Shown here: piece by piece, positions 8,514 through 17,864 of the stretch
Layout: each line of letters begins with the position of its first letter
Numbering within the stretch: position 1 is the first letter of the stretch
DNA from: Paenibacillus bouchesdurhonensis
GTDB lineage: Bacteria > Bacillota > Bacilli > Paenibacillales > Paenibacillaceae
NCBI RefSeq assembly: GCF_900155685.1
Contig: NZ_LT732548.1
Coordinates: 4,725,302 to 4,789,301 of the forward strand
Direction: 5' to 3'
Length of the DNA stretch: 64,000 nucleotides
Position numbers and translations under genes: made by a program
Notes under the pieces: generated by a model
Told to the model about the DNA's origin: nothing
The model's database searches: none
What the model saw: the letters and a program-made list of their open reading frames with translations, nothing else

Positions 8514-10121
8514 CTACTCATCCAGCTCGCGGTATGTGAAATAATCGAAATCGGCATGCAACTGGCGGCCGCTCAAGTCCTGGGCGCATATGCCGATAAA
8601 AGCTCCGGTAAAGCCCTGATCCAGAGCAATGCCGTCCTTGACCAGCTCCGCGTTCTCATCCGAGAGCTTGGTTGCGTCCATTTCCCCGCCGATCGGCAGC
8701 CACTCTACCCCATCCCTGGAATAGTAGAATCGCAGCACCTCCCTGCGAATGACCGCCTTCATATAGCAGCGTTCCCAGCCCTCGATAGAAATCGGCGACT
8801 CTAGGGGCTCGTCATACACTCCACGGTCGCTGGACATGATGCCTAAGCATTTGCCCAATTCCTCATCCCAGCTGATCCATAGGTAATAATAATTTTTCGT
8901 ATTATAGTAATAAATCAGACCTGCCAGCTGCTGATATGTCTCCGGCGCAAATTCGACAACCGTCTCGGCTTCTGCCAGAAAAGATTGCTGCCGGCGCGCC
9001 ACCAGACTTTGCCGGTGATGCGAATACAGCGACTCCCGGCCTTTCAGCCGCAGATAGCCCGGGCGCTCCTTCAGCGTCGCCCACCCCTCGGCGAGAGGCT
9101 CGCGCAGCGTGCTGAAGTGGCGACTGATCTCCACGCCGTCAAAGTGCTCCGTCTCCGGCTCCGGTGCAAATGGATGCTCCGGCAAGCTCGGCCCCGCTAC
9201 GCGCACCTGCGGCTCATGATCACCCGTTGTCAGACGCAGCCAGCCGTCCTCCGTCCATTCCACCTTCTGAATGGCCGTCTCCCGGCCGAGCGTGCAGCAC
9301 ATCGATGGCCGCAGCGGCCGTCCGCACAGATGCACAACGTACAACTCGCCCTGCTGCGTCTCCACCAGGCTGCCATGACCCGCCCGCTGCAGCGCAGCTT
9401 CCGGGCGATCCGCCGAGGTCAGCAGCGGACCATTCGGGTCAGCCTCATAAGTGCCGAGCAGCGTAGCTGAACGCGCCATCGTGATCGCATGCCCGTAGCG
9501 GGTTCCGCCTTCCGCAGTCATCAGATGATAATAACCGTTGGCTTTATAAATATGAGGCCCTTCTGTCAAACCTAGCGGCGTTCCCCGGAAGATGTTATGG
9601 ATCGGGCCGACCAGCCGCTGCTCCTCCTCCGAGTACTGCTGGATGACAATGCCGCCGAAATGGTTATTCCCTTTGCGGTGATCCCAGACCAAGTTCAGCA
9701 CCCATTTCGTGCCATCCTCCTCGTGGTACATTGAGGGATCGAAGCCGCTGCTGTTCAGGTAGATCGGCTCTGACCACGGGCCGCGAATATCCTTCGCGGT
9801 AACCAAGTAGTTATGCGTATCCTTGAACGGTCCCATATGGCTTTTGACATCGGTATATATTAAATAATAAGTTCCTTCATGATAACTCAGGCAGGGTGCC
9901 CACACTCCGCCGGAGTCTGGATTCCCCATCATGTCCAGCTGGCTCGTCCGGCTCAATGGATGGCCGATGAGCTGCCAGTTCTTCAAATCCCGAGAATGGT
10001 GGATCTGCACCCCCGGAAACCATTCAAACGTTGAAGTAGCGATATAATAATCATCGCCCACCCGAATAATCGATGGATCTGGGTTGAAGCCCCTCAAAAT
10101 CGGATTGATAATTTCAGACAC
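8514..10121 (-). CDS. GH43 beta-xylosidase
   Basis: A 535-residue glycoside hydrolase family 43 enzyme. The N-terminal five-blade propeller carries the expected triad: the base Asp in FNPDPSI (residue 15), the pKa-modulating Asp in SSGFDPSMY and the acid Glu in GLTEGPHIYK. A C-terminal beta-sandwich of about 200 residues follows, as in xylan 1,4-beta-xylosidases. There is no signal peptide, so it acts in the cytoplasm on imported oligosaccharides. I set the start at GTG 10121, where GGAGG sits 8 nt upstream and homology begins; ATG codons further up lack a comparable site. Confidence 0.9.
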   Translation of the reverse strand: MSEIINPILRGFNPDPSIIRVGDDYYIATSTFEWFPGVQIHHSRDLKNWQLIGHPLSRTSQLDMMGNPDSGGVWAPCLSYHEGTYYLIYTDVKSHMGPFKDTHNYLVTAKDIRGPWSEPIYLNSSGFDPSMYHEEDGTKWVLNLVWDHRKGNNHFGGIVIQQYSEEEQRLVGPIHNIFRGTPLGLTEGPHIYKANGYYHLMTAEGGTRYGHAITMARSATLLGTYEADPNGPLLTSADRPEAALQRAGHGSLVETQQGELYVVHLCGRPLRPSMCCTLGRETAIQKVEWTEDGWLRLTTGDHEPQVRVAGPSLPEHPFAPEPETEHFDGVEISRHFSTLREPLAEGWATLKERPGYLRLKGRESLYSHHRQSLVARRQQSFLAEAETVVEFAPETYQQLAGLIYYYNTKNYYYLWISWDEELGKCLGIMSSDRGVYDEPLESPISIEGWERCYMKAVIRREVLRFYYSRDGVEWLPIGGEMDATKLSDENAELVKDGIALDQGFTGAFIGICAQDLSGRQLHADFDYFTYRELDE

Positions 10122-10230
10122 CGCATATTCCTCCACTTCTGTTCTAGTTGTCTGCATCACTGCAAACTGCAGCTTTAACTGTTATAACTTCTCCTTAAAA
10201 TTCTTTAAGTTGCGTGCACTAAGCTATCTT

Positions 10231-10280
10231 GTACTATCACGTACTATGATGATCTTGTACTATGATGATCACGTACTATG
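10231..10280. repeat. Four spaced copies of GTACTAT before the xylosidase gene
   Basis: GTACTAT starts at 10231, 10241, 10257 and 10273. The last three sit in 16-nt units of the form GTACTATGATRATC. Single copies of the same heptamer recur in the operon promoter region (13623-13629, and inverted at 13719-13725). This may be a binding array or a short tandem duplication. Confidence 0.7.
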
Positions 10281-10364
10281 ATAATCTCTTCCTCGGAATC
10301 ATTGTTCTCTCTTCCCTGCATCCATTCTTTAATTCAACTTATATGATTCGATTCGCCGCAGCCC

Positions 10365-11618
10365 TTACTTGATCTTCGCCAGTTCTTCCTTCACGTCATT
10401 ATTGCTCTGACCTACGATGGCTCCCATCAGGTCAAGGAATTGGTCGGCACGTCTTGCGTCGAGCGTCTGGTCGTAGTATCCGAAGAAGCCTTCCAAGTTA
10501 TCACTAATCGACTTATCGTATTCATAAGCGAGCGGATGCATCTTGGAGTCGTCGAGTCCCGGATTTTTCATCGGGCTGATGTTGGCGCCCTCGTAAATTT
10601 CCTTTCTTTGTTCTGGACTGGACAGGAAACGAATCGCGGCATAAGCTGCATCCTGATCCGCCTTCGAGGAAATCGCCATACCTACGCCGAAGCCGCCTTG
10701 ATACACATTGACGCTGCCTTCGCCCCCGCTCACCGCAGGGAATGGCACGAAGCCTACCTTCTCCGCGAACTCATCGTTCAGAAAAGCCTCCATCGCCCAT
10801 TCGCCCTGTAAATACATCGCCGCGCGTCCATTCACGAACAGCGATTCTGCAGCAGCATAATCCAATCCTAAGAATCCGTTTACAAAACCTTTTCTATCGA
10901 TAGCCAGCTCTCTTAGCATCTCGCCAGCCTGGACGAAGCTGTCCTGCGTGAAATCGGCTTCCCCATTTTTGGCCTTCTCGAACGGCTCCGTTCCACCGAT
11001 GCGCTGAGCCAAATAAGAGAACCAGTGCAGCATCGGCCAGCGTTCTTTGCCAGCGATCGTAATCGGCGTAATATCCTTCGCATTCAACTGATCCACCACA
11101 GTCAAAAGTTCATCATAAGTCGTAGGCGGAGTCAAGCCATTCTCGGTGAAGATCTCTTTATTATACCAAAGTGATACGCCGCTGAATAAGACGGGAATCG
11201 CATAGGTCTTGTCCTCGTAAGTAAATGTATCCAAACCGCCTGGCAGCACATTATCTCTGAATTCTGCATCCTGGTTCAAGCTTTCCGTAATATCTCCCAG
11301 CATGCTGGTCGAGACGAGCGTATCGAATGTTTCCCCACTCCAATACGTAATGATGTCCGGCAGCTGATTGCCCGCAATCGCTACCTTCATTTTCGTTTTC
11401 AAGGCTTCGTCTTCAAAAAATTCGGCGGTTAGCCGGATATCCGGATGCTCATCATTGAATTCTTTAATCGAGTTCTCGATCGTTTCCCGGCTTCGCGTCT
11501 CCATGCTCCACATCGTTAATTCCTTTACGCCCGCCTGCTTCTTGCCCTCTCCTTGATTGGAGCATGCCGTAACTGTAAGCAATACAGCAAGCATCACTAG
11601 TACGAATGCCTTCTTCAT
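10365..11618 (-). CDS. ABC sugar-binding lipoprotein (family 1)
   Basis: A 417-residue extracellular solute-binding protein. It has a lipoprotein signal peptide with lipobox VTAC (Cys about residue 19) and the SBP_bac_1 fold. Motifs include LPDIITYWSG, IPVLFSGVSLWYNKEIF and the late GEWAMEAF helix. It captures oligosaccharides for the two permeases encoded upstream. No ATPase gene is present, as is usual for these Firmicute importers, which share an MsmX-type ATPase encoded elsewhere. Position with GH43 and a polyol dehydrogenase suggests xylo-oligosaccharides. Confidence 0.92.
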   Translation of the reverse strand: MKKAFVLVMLAVLLTVTACSNQGEGKKQAGVKELTMWSMETRSRETIENSIKEFNDEHPDIRLTAEFFEDEALKTKMKVAIAGNQLPDIITYWSGETFDTLVSTSMLGDITESLNQDAEFRDNVLPGGLDTFTYEDKTYAIPVLFSGVSLWYNKEIFTENGLTPPTTYDELLTVVDQLNAKDITPITIAGKERWPMLHWFSYLAQRIGGTEPFEKAKNGEADFTQDSFVQAGEMLRELAIDRKGFVNGFLGLDYAAAESLFVNGRAAMYLQGEWAMEAFLNDEFAEKVGFVPFPAVSGGEGSVNVYQGGFGVGMAISSKADQDAAYAAIRFLSSPEQRKEIYEGANISPMKNPGLDDSKMHPLAYEYDKSISDNLEGFFGYYDQTLDARRADQFLDLMGAIVGQSNNDVKEELAKIK

Positions 11619-11673
11619 TGGTGTTCCCCCTCGTTTTGTTAGTTTTATTATAAACCCCAGCCTGTCCCTGCTT

Positions 11674-12570
11674 CTAGCCCTTTACCGAGCCAGCCACAAC
11701 CCCCTTGTGAACGTACTTCTGCAGGAACATGTACATGATTAGAATCGGGGCTGTAGTTATGACCAATGCCGCGCTGATCAGTGAATAGTCTGCGCTAAAG
11801 TTGCCTTTAAACATCATCAGTCCGATCGGCAGCGTTTTCAAAGATTCTTTGGAAATCATCACTAACGGAAAGACGAAATCATTCATGATATTGAAAAAGG
11901 AAACGATGGTCACAGTGGCCAGCACCGGCTTAGCTAAAGGAAAGTATACGCGGAAAAAGCTCTGGTAAATACCGCAGCCGTCCACGGTTGCCGCCTCCTC
12001 GATCTCCCTTGGCACCTCCCGGAAAAATCCATAAGACAGAAACACCGCCACCGGCAGGTTAAAAGCGATGTATGGAAAAAACAAGGCCCAAAACGTATCA
12101 TAAGTACCGATCCGATTCGAGATCATGAACAATGGAATCAGCGTGCTGTGAACCGGTATAAGCATGCCTAGAAAGAACATCCCCAGCAAAAGACCGGAGC
12201 CTTTAAACGGACGAGTTGCAAAATAAAACCCGATCAAGGTCGCCACGATAAGCAGACCGATCACAGAGAACAGCGTAATGTACATACTGTTGAACAAATA
12301 GCCGCCGATTCCCTCGTTCCACGCTTTGGCAAAATTATCAAACCGCCACTCCGATGGCAATCCCCACGGATTCGCGAAATATTCCTTGTTGCTCTTAAAG
12401 GATGAGATGACCATCCAAACGAACGGATACCCCGTAAATACCAGATGAGTGAGCAGAATGACGTACAGCAGGGATCTCACGGCAGTTTTTCGGTTAAAAA
12501 ATCGTCTTTCGCTGTTCACTCCCGTGGTCTTCGGCTGTTGAGAATGCGCTGCTGCATGAGCTCTAAGCAA
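11674..12570 (-). CDS. Carbohydrate ABC permease, MalG type
   Basis: A 298-residue inner permease with six transmembrane segments and the EAA loop EIEEAATVDGCGIYQSFFRVY, where the ATPase docks. The start is a TTG at 12570 with AAAGGAGAGG 6 nt upstream. It is the second gene of the operon, between the MalF-type partner and the binding protein. Confidence 0.92.
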   Translation of the reverse strand: MLRAHAAAHSQQPKTTGVNSERRFFNRKTAVRSLLYVILLTHLVFTGYPFVWMVISSFKSNKEYFANPWGLPSEWRFDNFAKAWNEGIGGYLFNSMYITLFSVIGLLIVATLIGFYFATRPFKGSGLLLGMFFLGMLIPVHSTLIPLFMISNRIGTYDTFWALFFPYIAFNLPVAVFLSYGFFREVPREIEEAATVDGCGIYQSFFRVYFPLAKPVLATVTIVSFFNIMNDFVFPLVMISKESLKTLPIGLMMFKGNFSADYSLISAALVITTAPILIMYMFLQKYVHKGVVAGSVKG

Positions 12571-12662
12571 GATGACCCTCTCCTTTCTTTAGGATGATGA
12601 AATTAAATCCATTCATAAGCTTCTATTGCCTACGTTTAAGCTTCCTAGAGCTTGCGATTTTC

Positions 12663-13550
12663 CTATTGAAATTTGGCACTGCCCTTGTTCAGCAATTTGA
12701 AAATAAAGAATGCCAGGAACAACCCAAACAGCAGCAGGAAAGTCGAAATTGCACTGCCATAGCCGTAGTCCATCAGCTTGAAGGCGTTCTTCATCATATA
12801 ACTGGCAATAACTTCGCTGGAGTTGTTGGGGCCGCCGCCCGTCATAATATAGATCAGGTCAAAATACTTCAGCGAGTTGATGACGCAGTTCAGTACCGTG
12901 AACGTAATCGTTCCCCAGATCAGCGGAATCTGAATGTTGAATACGATCCTCCATTCACTAGCTCCTTCGACCCTCGCCGCCTCAAGTACTTCGTCCGAAA
13001 TATTTTGCAGCGCGGCGAAATATACAACGACGTAGAAGCCGATAAATTGCCAGGCAACGACCGCGATGACTGAGGCCAGTGCCGTCCCCGTCTCCCCGAG
13101 CCAGGCATGCGTCCAGCTCTGTAGGCCGAGCTTGATCAGCAGATTGTTCAGCAGGCCGAAGTTCGGATCATAGATTTGCGCCCACAGAATGCCCAGCACC
13201 GCAGTCGACAGCATGACTGGCGTAAAGTAGATCGTTTTCATAAAATTGGAGCCTCTCAGCTTATAGCCGAGCAAAATCGCCAGAAACAGTCCGACTGGCA
13301 GTTGAATCAGCAATGCTCCCAACGTAAGGTACAGTGAATTTTTCAGCGAAATCCATAGAACCGGATCCTGAAACAGCCGTGTATAATTGTCCATTCCGGT
13401 GAATATCATGGCCGAAATCGCATCCCACTGAAACAAGCTGTAATACATGCTCATGCCAATAGGAACAATGATAATCGCGGCGAAAATCAAAAGCGCAGGC
13501 CCCATAAAAAAGGCTCCGCTCGTCAGCCGCTTCATGCCCGTCTCTCTCAT
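12663..13550 (-). CDS. Carbohydrate ABC permease, MalF type
   Basis: A 295-residue permease with six transmembrane segments and the EAA loop LEAARVEGASEWRIVFNIQIP. It is the first gene of the leftward operon that runs to the terminator at 4673. It pairs with the MalG-type subunit to form the channel of the importer. A cre-like site lies about 100 nt upstream of its start. Confidence 0.92.
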   Translation of the reverse strand: MRETGMKRLTSGAFFMGPALLIFAAIIIVPIGMSMYYSLFQWDAISAMIFTGMDNYTRLFQDPVLWISLKNSLYLTLGALLIQLPVGLFLAILLGYKLRGSNFMKTIYFTPVMLSTAVLGILWAQIYDPNFGLLNNLLIKLGLQSWTHAWLGETGTALASVIAVVAWQFIGFYVVVYFAALQNISDEVLEAARVEGASEWRIVFNIQIPLIWGTITFTVLNCVINSLKYFDLIYIMTGGGPNNSSEVIASYMMKNAFKLMDYGYGSAISTFLLLFGLFLAFFIFKLLNKGSAKFQ

Positions 13551-13650
13551 TGCAGCTCTCCCCTTTCTCTTGATGACTATTGCCTTTTTGAAAATATCCT
13601 TAGTGTGTACTGCGGCATCAGCGTACTATTGTAACTGTTCCGCGACCACC

Positions 13651-13664
13651 TGTATCCGCTTTCA
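13651..13664 (-). promoter_or_regulatory. cre-like CcpA site of the sugar operon
   Basis: On the minus strand TGAAAGCGGATACA fits the degenerate Bacillus pattern WTGNNARCGNWWWCAW at 15 of 16 positions when flanks are included. It lies in the 302-nt gap upstream of the first permease gene. Carbon catabolite repression of a xyloside operon is expected biology. A clear -35/-10 pair is not obvious next to it. Confidence 0.6.
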
Positions 13665-13788
13665 ATAATAATTGTACCAACTGTGATTTGACTTGTTATG
13701 AAACGATGATTGGCTAAAATAGTACAACGATTGGATACTTAGTGAATTTATGCACAATGAAAAAGTGCAGCAATCCTTCTCAGAACCA

Positions 13789-13836
13789 CAAAAAAAGCAG
13801 CCTAATCGGTTAATCAATCACCGATATAGACTGCTT
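13789..13836 (-). terminator. Terminator of the ilvA/NUDIX unit
   Basis: On the minus strand AAGCAG-N-CTA-N-ATCGGT pairs with ACCGAT-TAG-N-CTGCTT, followed by seven T residues. It directly follows the NUDIX gene. Confidence 0.85.
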
Positions 13837-13852
13837 ATGAGAATCTTACCCT

Positions 13853-14476
13853 TTAATCAACAATCGTCGGCTGATCGGGATTCCTCAGGAACCCGAACAT
13901 CGTTTTGATCTGCTCCTCAGTGTTTCTTTGGAGCGATAGCTGTGGAAGATGGTTCTCCTCGTAGAAGGCTACGCCATTCGTTTCAAGCCCTGCTGCGGCC
14001 TCTCCACCGACAATTTCGCATTGAATAAATATTTTATAGACATGATATGGCTCTGGAGGGTGCTGATGAAATTTCTTATCCAGTACTGCGAGTAAACGAA
14101 CCGGCCTCACTTCATATCCTGCCTCTTCCTTGATTTCCTTCACCGCTACTTCGGATGGAGACAGTCCAATATCTCCCCAGCCCCCGGGCAATGCCCAGCC
14201 CCCGTCATGCTTCTCCCTGACGAGCAGTACCTTGTTATCCTTAAAAACAACGCCGCGAATATCGACCTTTGGCGTCGCGTATCCACGTTCATTGGCAAAC
14301 GACAGTTCAATAATCTCTCGATCCACCGTTGTATAGCTATCCAATATGTCAACGCTGATTTCACGGAGCAGCTCATAGCGTTCAGCATCATAGACATCCT
14401 TGGTGTAGGCAAGCCCGGTCTGAGCAAGTGCCTGAATTTGCTTCGCCCATTCCAGCCATTTTGGTGTCATGTTCAT
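13853..14476 (-). CDS. NUDIX hydrolase with NUDIX_N domain
   Basis: A 207-residue hydrolase of nucleoside diphosphates linked to another moiety. The first 65 residues form the helical N-terminal domain seen in ADP-ribose pyrophosphatase-like YjhB proteins (PKWLEWAKQIQALAQ...). The NUDIX box follows in the middle (GGWGDIGLSPSEVAVKEIKE, then EAGY), with Lys in place of the usual Arg of REXXEE. I used ATG 14476, 10 nt after GGAGG; a TTG at 14482 is too close to it. The gene follows ilvA in the same direction. The substrate is unproven. Confidence 0.85.
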   Translation of the reverse strand: MNMTPKWLEWAKQIQALAQTGLAYTKDVYDAERYELLREISVDILDSYTTVDREIIELSFANERGYATPKVDIRGVVFKDNKVLLVREKHDGGWALPGGWGDIGLSPSEVAVKEIKEEAGYEVRPVRLLAVLDKKFHQHPPEPYHVYKIFIQCEIVGGEAAAGLETNGVAFYEENHLPQLSLQRNTEEQIKTMFGFLRNPDQPTIVD

Positions 14477-14521
14477 TCTCAATCAGCCTCCGTTCGCTAA
14501 ATCAAACCCGTTCGTGCTTGA

Positions 14522-15796
14522 TCAGATCAATAAATTAAACAGATTCAAATCACGGTTCAACTCCGTATAGGTAATGCCTTTAGCGTCCATGCGGCCGATC
14601 AACGCCCCGTAATCCGCAGGGTCACTGAGCTCGATACCGACCAATGCCGGTCCATTCTCCTTATTGTGCTTCTTCGTGTACTCAAATCGGGTAATATCAT
14701 CGTTCGGCCCCAGCACGTCCTGCAGGAACTCACGGAGCGCTCCGGCACGCTGCGGAAAGTTCACCATGAAATAATGCTTCAACCCTTCATAAATGAGCGA
14801 ACGCTCCTTCATTTCCTGCATGCGATCGATGTCGTTGTTGCCGCCGCTGATAACGCAGACAACCGTCTTGCCGCGAATTTCATCCCGATACATATCAAGA
14901 GCGGAGACGGCAAGCGCTCCGGCAGGCTCTACTACAATCGCGCTGTCATTATATAAATCAAGAATCGTCGTACACGCCTTCCCTTCAGGCACCTTCACGA
15001 TATCATCCAGCAAATCGGCGCATATGCGATAATTCAAATCGCCCACGCGCTTCACGGCCGCACCGTCTACGAACTTATCAATCGTCTCCAGCGTAATGAC
15101 CTGCTGCTGCTCGAACGATTCGCTCATCGAAGCGGCTCCCAGCGGTTCAACCCCGATCAATTTCGTCTCCGGATTCATTGCCTTAATATACGTGCCGACG
15201 CCCGAGGCCAATCCGCCGCCGCCGATCGTCACAAACACATAATCTGCGGCCGCATCGAGATTCTCCAGAATTTCCATGCCGATCGTTCCGTTGCCGGCAA
15301 CAATTTTCGCGTCATCAAAAGGATGAATGAACGTCATGCCGCGATCCCGGCACGCCTTCATCGCTTCCTCATAAGCGTCGTCATAAGTATCTCCGGTCAA
15401 AATAACCTCCACATGCGAGCCGCCGAAGCGTTTGACCTGCTTTACCTTCTGATTAGGCGTCGTGCTCGGCATATAGATCGCGCCCGGAATACCTAGCGCA
15501 TTGCAGGAGAAGGCCACGCCTTGGGCATGGTTGCCCGCACTGGAGCACACGATTCCCTTCTCCAGTTCCTCTGGACTTAAGCTGCGAATTTTATTATATG
15601 CACCCCGTATTTTGAAAGAACGGACAACCTGCAAATCCTCTCGTTTCAAAAATACGCGGCATCCATATTTCGCTGACAATGTTGCATCCAATTGCAGCGG
15701 GGTACGCACCACCACTTCCTTAAGCACATGGTGCGCCCGAACGATTTCTTCCATACCTACCGTGCGTTGCCCTGTTTCTTGTTCCGTTTGATTCAT
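14522..15796 (-). CDS. ilvA: Threonine dehydratase (biosynthetic, short form)
   Basis: A 424-residue PLP enzyme that deaminates L-threonine to 2-oxobutanoate, the first step of isoleucine synthesis. PLP is bound by Lys62 in VVRSFKIRGAYNK; the phosphate loop is GGGGLASGVG. The C-terminal ~85 residues (YFMVNFPQRAGALREFLQDV) form one ACT-like regulatory domain, giving the length of Bacillus IlvA (about 422) rather than the longer E. coli form. GAGGAG precedes the ATG. No T-box or other leader fits the 81-nt gap upstream. Confidence 0.95.
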   Translation of the reverse strand: MNQTEQETGQRTVGMEEIVRAHHVLKEVVVRTPLQLDATLSAKYGCRVFLKREDLQVVRSFKIRGAYNKIRSLSPEELEKGIVCSSAGNHAQGVAFSCNALGIPGAIYMPSTTPNQKVKQVKRFGGSHVEVILTGDTYDDAYEEAMKACRDRGMTFIHPFDDAKIVAGNGTIGMEILENLDAAADYVFVTIGGGGLASGVGTYIKAMNPETKLIGVEPLGAASMSESFEQQQVITLETIDKFVDGAAVKRVGDLNYRICADLLDDIVKVPEGKACTTILDLYNDSAIVVEPAGALAVSALDMYRDEIRGKTVVCVISGGNNDIDRMQEMKERSLIYEGLKHYFMVNFPQRAGALREFLQDVLGPNDDITRFEYTKKHNKENGPALVGIELSDPADYGALIGRMDAKGITYTELNRDLNLFNLLI

Positions 15797-15877
15797 CTCT
15801 TCTCCTCATTTCACTTCAACAAATTAATGATTCATCTATTAAAATTAATTTCCGTTAAAATTAAACTCCGTCCTCGG

Positions 15878-16489
15878 TTAGAGCGGAAATGTCTGCCTAA
15901 ACCAGGCTGCCGCAGCTTCGATTTCCGTTCGAGTCAGGCTGTGACCCGCATTTTCCCAATGCAGCTTCAGCTTGGCTCCCGCTCCTTCCAGCAGGCTGCT
16001 GAGCTCCTCCGTCTCAGCTGGCGGACACATTCGATCATTGCGTCCCGCCCCGATGAACACGGGAACGTCCTTCAAATCCGGCAGCACCACGCTGCGCAGC
16101 GGCACCATCGGGTGATGCAAGACGGCGCCGCGAAGAGCGTCATGATAATGAAATAAGAGGCTTCCTGCGATATTGGCTCCATTCGAATATCCTACAGCAA
16201 CATAATTGCGCCGATCAAGATGATATTTCACAGCCGACTCATCAAGAAAGTCATACAGCTCTCTAGTTCTGTACGCCAAATCCTCCTCATCGAACAGCCC
16301 TTCCGCCAACCGCCGAAAAAAGCGGGACATCCCGTTTTCAAGCACATTTCCGCGAATACCGAGGACGGAAGAATTAGGCGACAGCGTCTGGGCAAGCGGC
16401 AGCAAATCGCTCTCCGTCCCTCCCGTTCCATGCAAGAGCACTAGCACCGGCGCTGATTCATCCTTGCCTTCGTGAAATAAATGCCTCAT
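15878..16489 (-). CDS. mhqD: Carboxylesterase/phospholipase, MhqD family
   Basis: A 203-residue alpha/beta hydrolase. The nucleophile Ser lies in GYSNGANIAG, the oxyanion strand in LLHGTGGTESDLL, the acid Asp in GAGRNDRMCP and the His near the C-terminus in NAGHSLT. It overlaps mhqO by 4 nt (ATGA). In Bacillus subtilis mhqED and mhqNOP are repressed by MhqR and induced by quinones and catechols. The pairing here supports a role in clearing quinone-derived thiol adducts, but no MhqR gene or clear MhqR box is in the window. Confidence 0.85.
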   Translation of the reverse strand: MRHLFHEGKDESAPVLVLLHGTGGTESDLLPLAQTLSPNSSVLGIRGNVLENGMSRFFRRLAEGLFDEEDLAYRTRELYDFLDESAVKYHLDRRNYVAVGYSNGANIAGSLLFHYHDALRGAVLHHPMVPLRSVVLPDLKDVPVFIGAGRNDRMCPPAETEELSSLLEGAGAKLKLHWENAGHSLTRTEIEAAAAWFRQTFPL

Positions 16490-17445
16490 TCCTCTGCCTC
16501 CTCTTCATCAAATTCCAAAGACCGAACCTGAAAATTGCTCAAATGGGGAAGTATCGCACTGCGATGCGGCTCATACCTCGCGGGCAGCATCAGTTCCTCA
16601 CCAAGCTGCTCCAACGGCTCATCGATCGTAAAGCCCGGCGGATCGGTAGCAATTTCGAACAAAATCCCGCCTGGTTCCCGGAAATACATTGCTTTGAAAT
16701 ATTCACGATCCACGATTCGCGTAGGACGAAGGCCGCATTGCTCAATCATTCTCCGCCACTCTTCCTGCTCCTTATCATCCCTTGCCCGCCAAGCGATATG
16801 ATGAACCGTTCCCGCTCCACCGCCGCTTCGCGGAATATCCTCTGCGTTCAAATCGATCCAGTTGCCTATATCCCCTGTCGCCTGATACCGAATAAGCCCT
16901 TCTTCTTCAGCAACCCGCCTCATATCAAGAATCAATTCCAGCACACCTGCGGTACTCTCGCTATCGCTGCTGAACAGCAATGCGCCGCCGAACCCCTTGA
17001 TCGCGTATTGCAAGGGCACCCCGCCAAAAGACCATGTACTCGCAGACCCCTCCGCTCGTTCCACGAGGTCGATCAACAGACCCGAATTATCCGTAAAGCG
17101 TATATATTCCTCGCCAAAGCGTGAGATATCCATATAAGGTATACTGAATTTCTTCAGACGCTTGCGCCAGAACAGCAGACTCCCCGGCGGAACGGCGTAA
17201 ACCGTTACCCCGACCTGCCCTCCCCCGATCATCCCGCTCTCCACTGCATCCTGTGGAAAAAAGGTCATGATCGTTCCTGGACTGCCCGACTCATTTCCAA
17301 AATATAAATGATACACTTCCGGTGCATCGAAATTCACCGTCTTCTTGACCAATCTCAGACCGAGGACGCCTGCGTAGAAATCCACGTTTCCCTGAACGTC
17401 CCCGACAAACGCCGTAATATGATGTATTCCTGCCGTGGTTGGCAT
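16486..17445 (-). CDS. mhqO: Ring-cleaving dioxygenase of the VOC superfamily, MhqO-like
   Basis: A 319-residue protein with two glyoxalase/bleomycin-resistance modules. The first opens ITAFVGDVQGNVDFYAGVLG and the second TVHHIAWRARDDKEQEEW. Metal-ligand candidates are His in GIHHIT and HHIAW and Glu in GILFEIATDPPG. This matches Firmicute ring-cleaving dioxygenases MhqA/MhqO that open hydroquinone-type rings. GGGAGG precedes the ATG. It is cotranscribed with mhqD. Confidence 0.88.
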   Translation of the reverse strand: MPTTAGIHHITAFVGDVQGNVDFYAGVLGLRLVKKTVNFDAPEVYHLYFGNESGSPGTIMTFFPQDAVESGMIGGGQVGVTVYAVPPGSLLFWRKRLKKFSIPYMDISRFGEEYIRFTDNSGLLIDLVERAEGSASTWSFGGVPLQYAIKGFGGALLFSSDSESTAGVLELILDMRRVAEEEGLIRYQATGDIGNWIDLNAEDIPRSGGGAGTVHHIAWRARDDKEQEEWRRMIEQCGLRPTRIVDREYFKAMYFREPGGILFEIATDPPGFTIDEPLEQLGEELMLPARYEPHRSAILPHLSNFQVRSLEFDEEEAEE

Positions 17446-17536
17446 GGCTCGTCCTCCCGAAAAAAACTTCTTCTCGTTATTATACGTAACCTACGGCAAC
17501 AATTCATCTTCTATTACAAAATATGGGCTGGAAAAT

Positions 17537-17566
17537 AACAAACAGCGTCAGACATAATCTGACGCT
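17537..17566 (-). terminator. Terminator-like hairpin after the small gene
   Basis: AGCGTCAGA/TCTGACGCT form a perfect 9-bp stem, followed on the minus strand by GTTTGTTATTTT. It would end transcription of the 82-residue gene before mhqO. Confidence 0.65.
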
Positions 17567-17615
17567 AAATGCTTGCTTTGATATTCCCATTATGGCTGGC
17601 GCTAATTCTGCACAA

Positions 17616-17864
17616 TCATTCCACTTGACCGCTGCGGCGCTTCCCCGCATGTCCCGTGTTTTCGAAGTCATCCGAAATATCCCGTTCTGCAGCATCCTTG
17701 GCCAACTCCGTGAGCTTCCATTCCGTCGATCCCATAATAAGATCTGCAGGAAACTCCTGCCCGCGGTACAAATATTCCGAACGGCCCCACTCATCCGTGT
17801 ACAGCCCTTCCACTTCCACCCTCTCGCGCGAAATTGGAAGCATATCCTTCTTTTCCTGACTCAT
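17616..17864 (-). CDS. Small hypothetical protein (82 aa)
   Basis: An 82-residue acidic, soluble protein with no membrane segment. The core reads VEGLYTDEWGRSEYLYRGQ followed by EFPADLIMGSTEWKLTEL, a compact mixed-charge domain. I do not recognise a named family, although small conserved Firmicute proteins of this look exist. I chose ATG 17864 (MSQEKKDML), with TGGAGG 12 nt upstream; an in-frame TTG start at 17891 is possible. It sits alone between purD and mhqO with a hairpin after it. Confidence 0.6.
   Translation of the reverse strand: MSQEKKDMLPISRERVEVEGLYTDEWGRSEYLYRGQEFPADLIMGSTEWKLTELAKDAAERDISDDFENTGHAGKRRSGQVE

Noticed and set aside
7444-8544. 366-codon plus-strand frame antisense to the polyol dehydrogenase
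   Set aside because: The opposite strand encodes a complete zinc dehydrogenase; the product is His/Arg-rich and low in structure, typical of an antisense shadow.
10231-10280. GTACTAT array as a CRISPR
   Set aside because: Repeat units are short, spacing is irregular and there are no cas genes or spacers of normal length.
15797-15877. T-box or CodY box before ilvA
   Set aside because: The 81-nt gap is too short for a T-box, and AT-rich palindromes there match the CodY consensus poorly.
17446-17530. MhqR operator before mhqO
   Set aside because: I found no convincing match to the known inverted repeat; only a TATAAT-like hexamer without a good -35.
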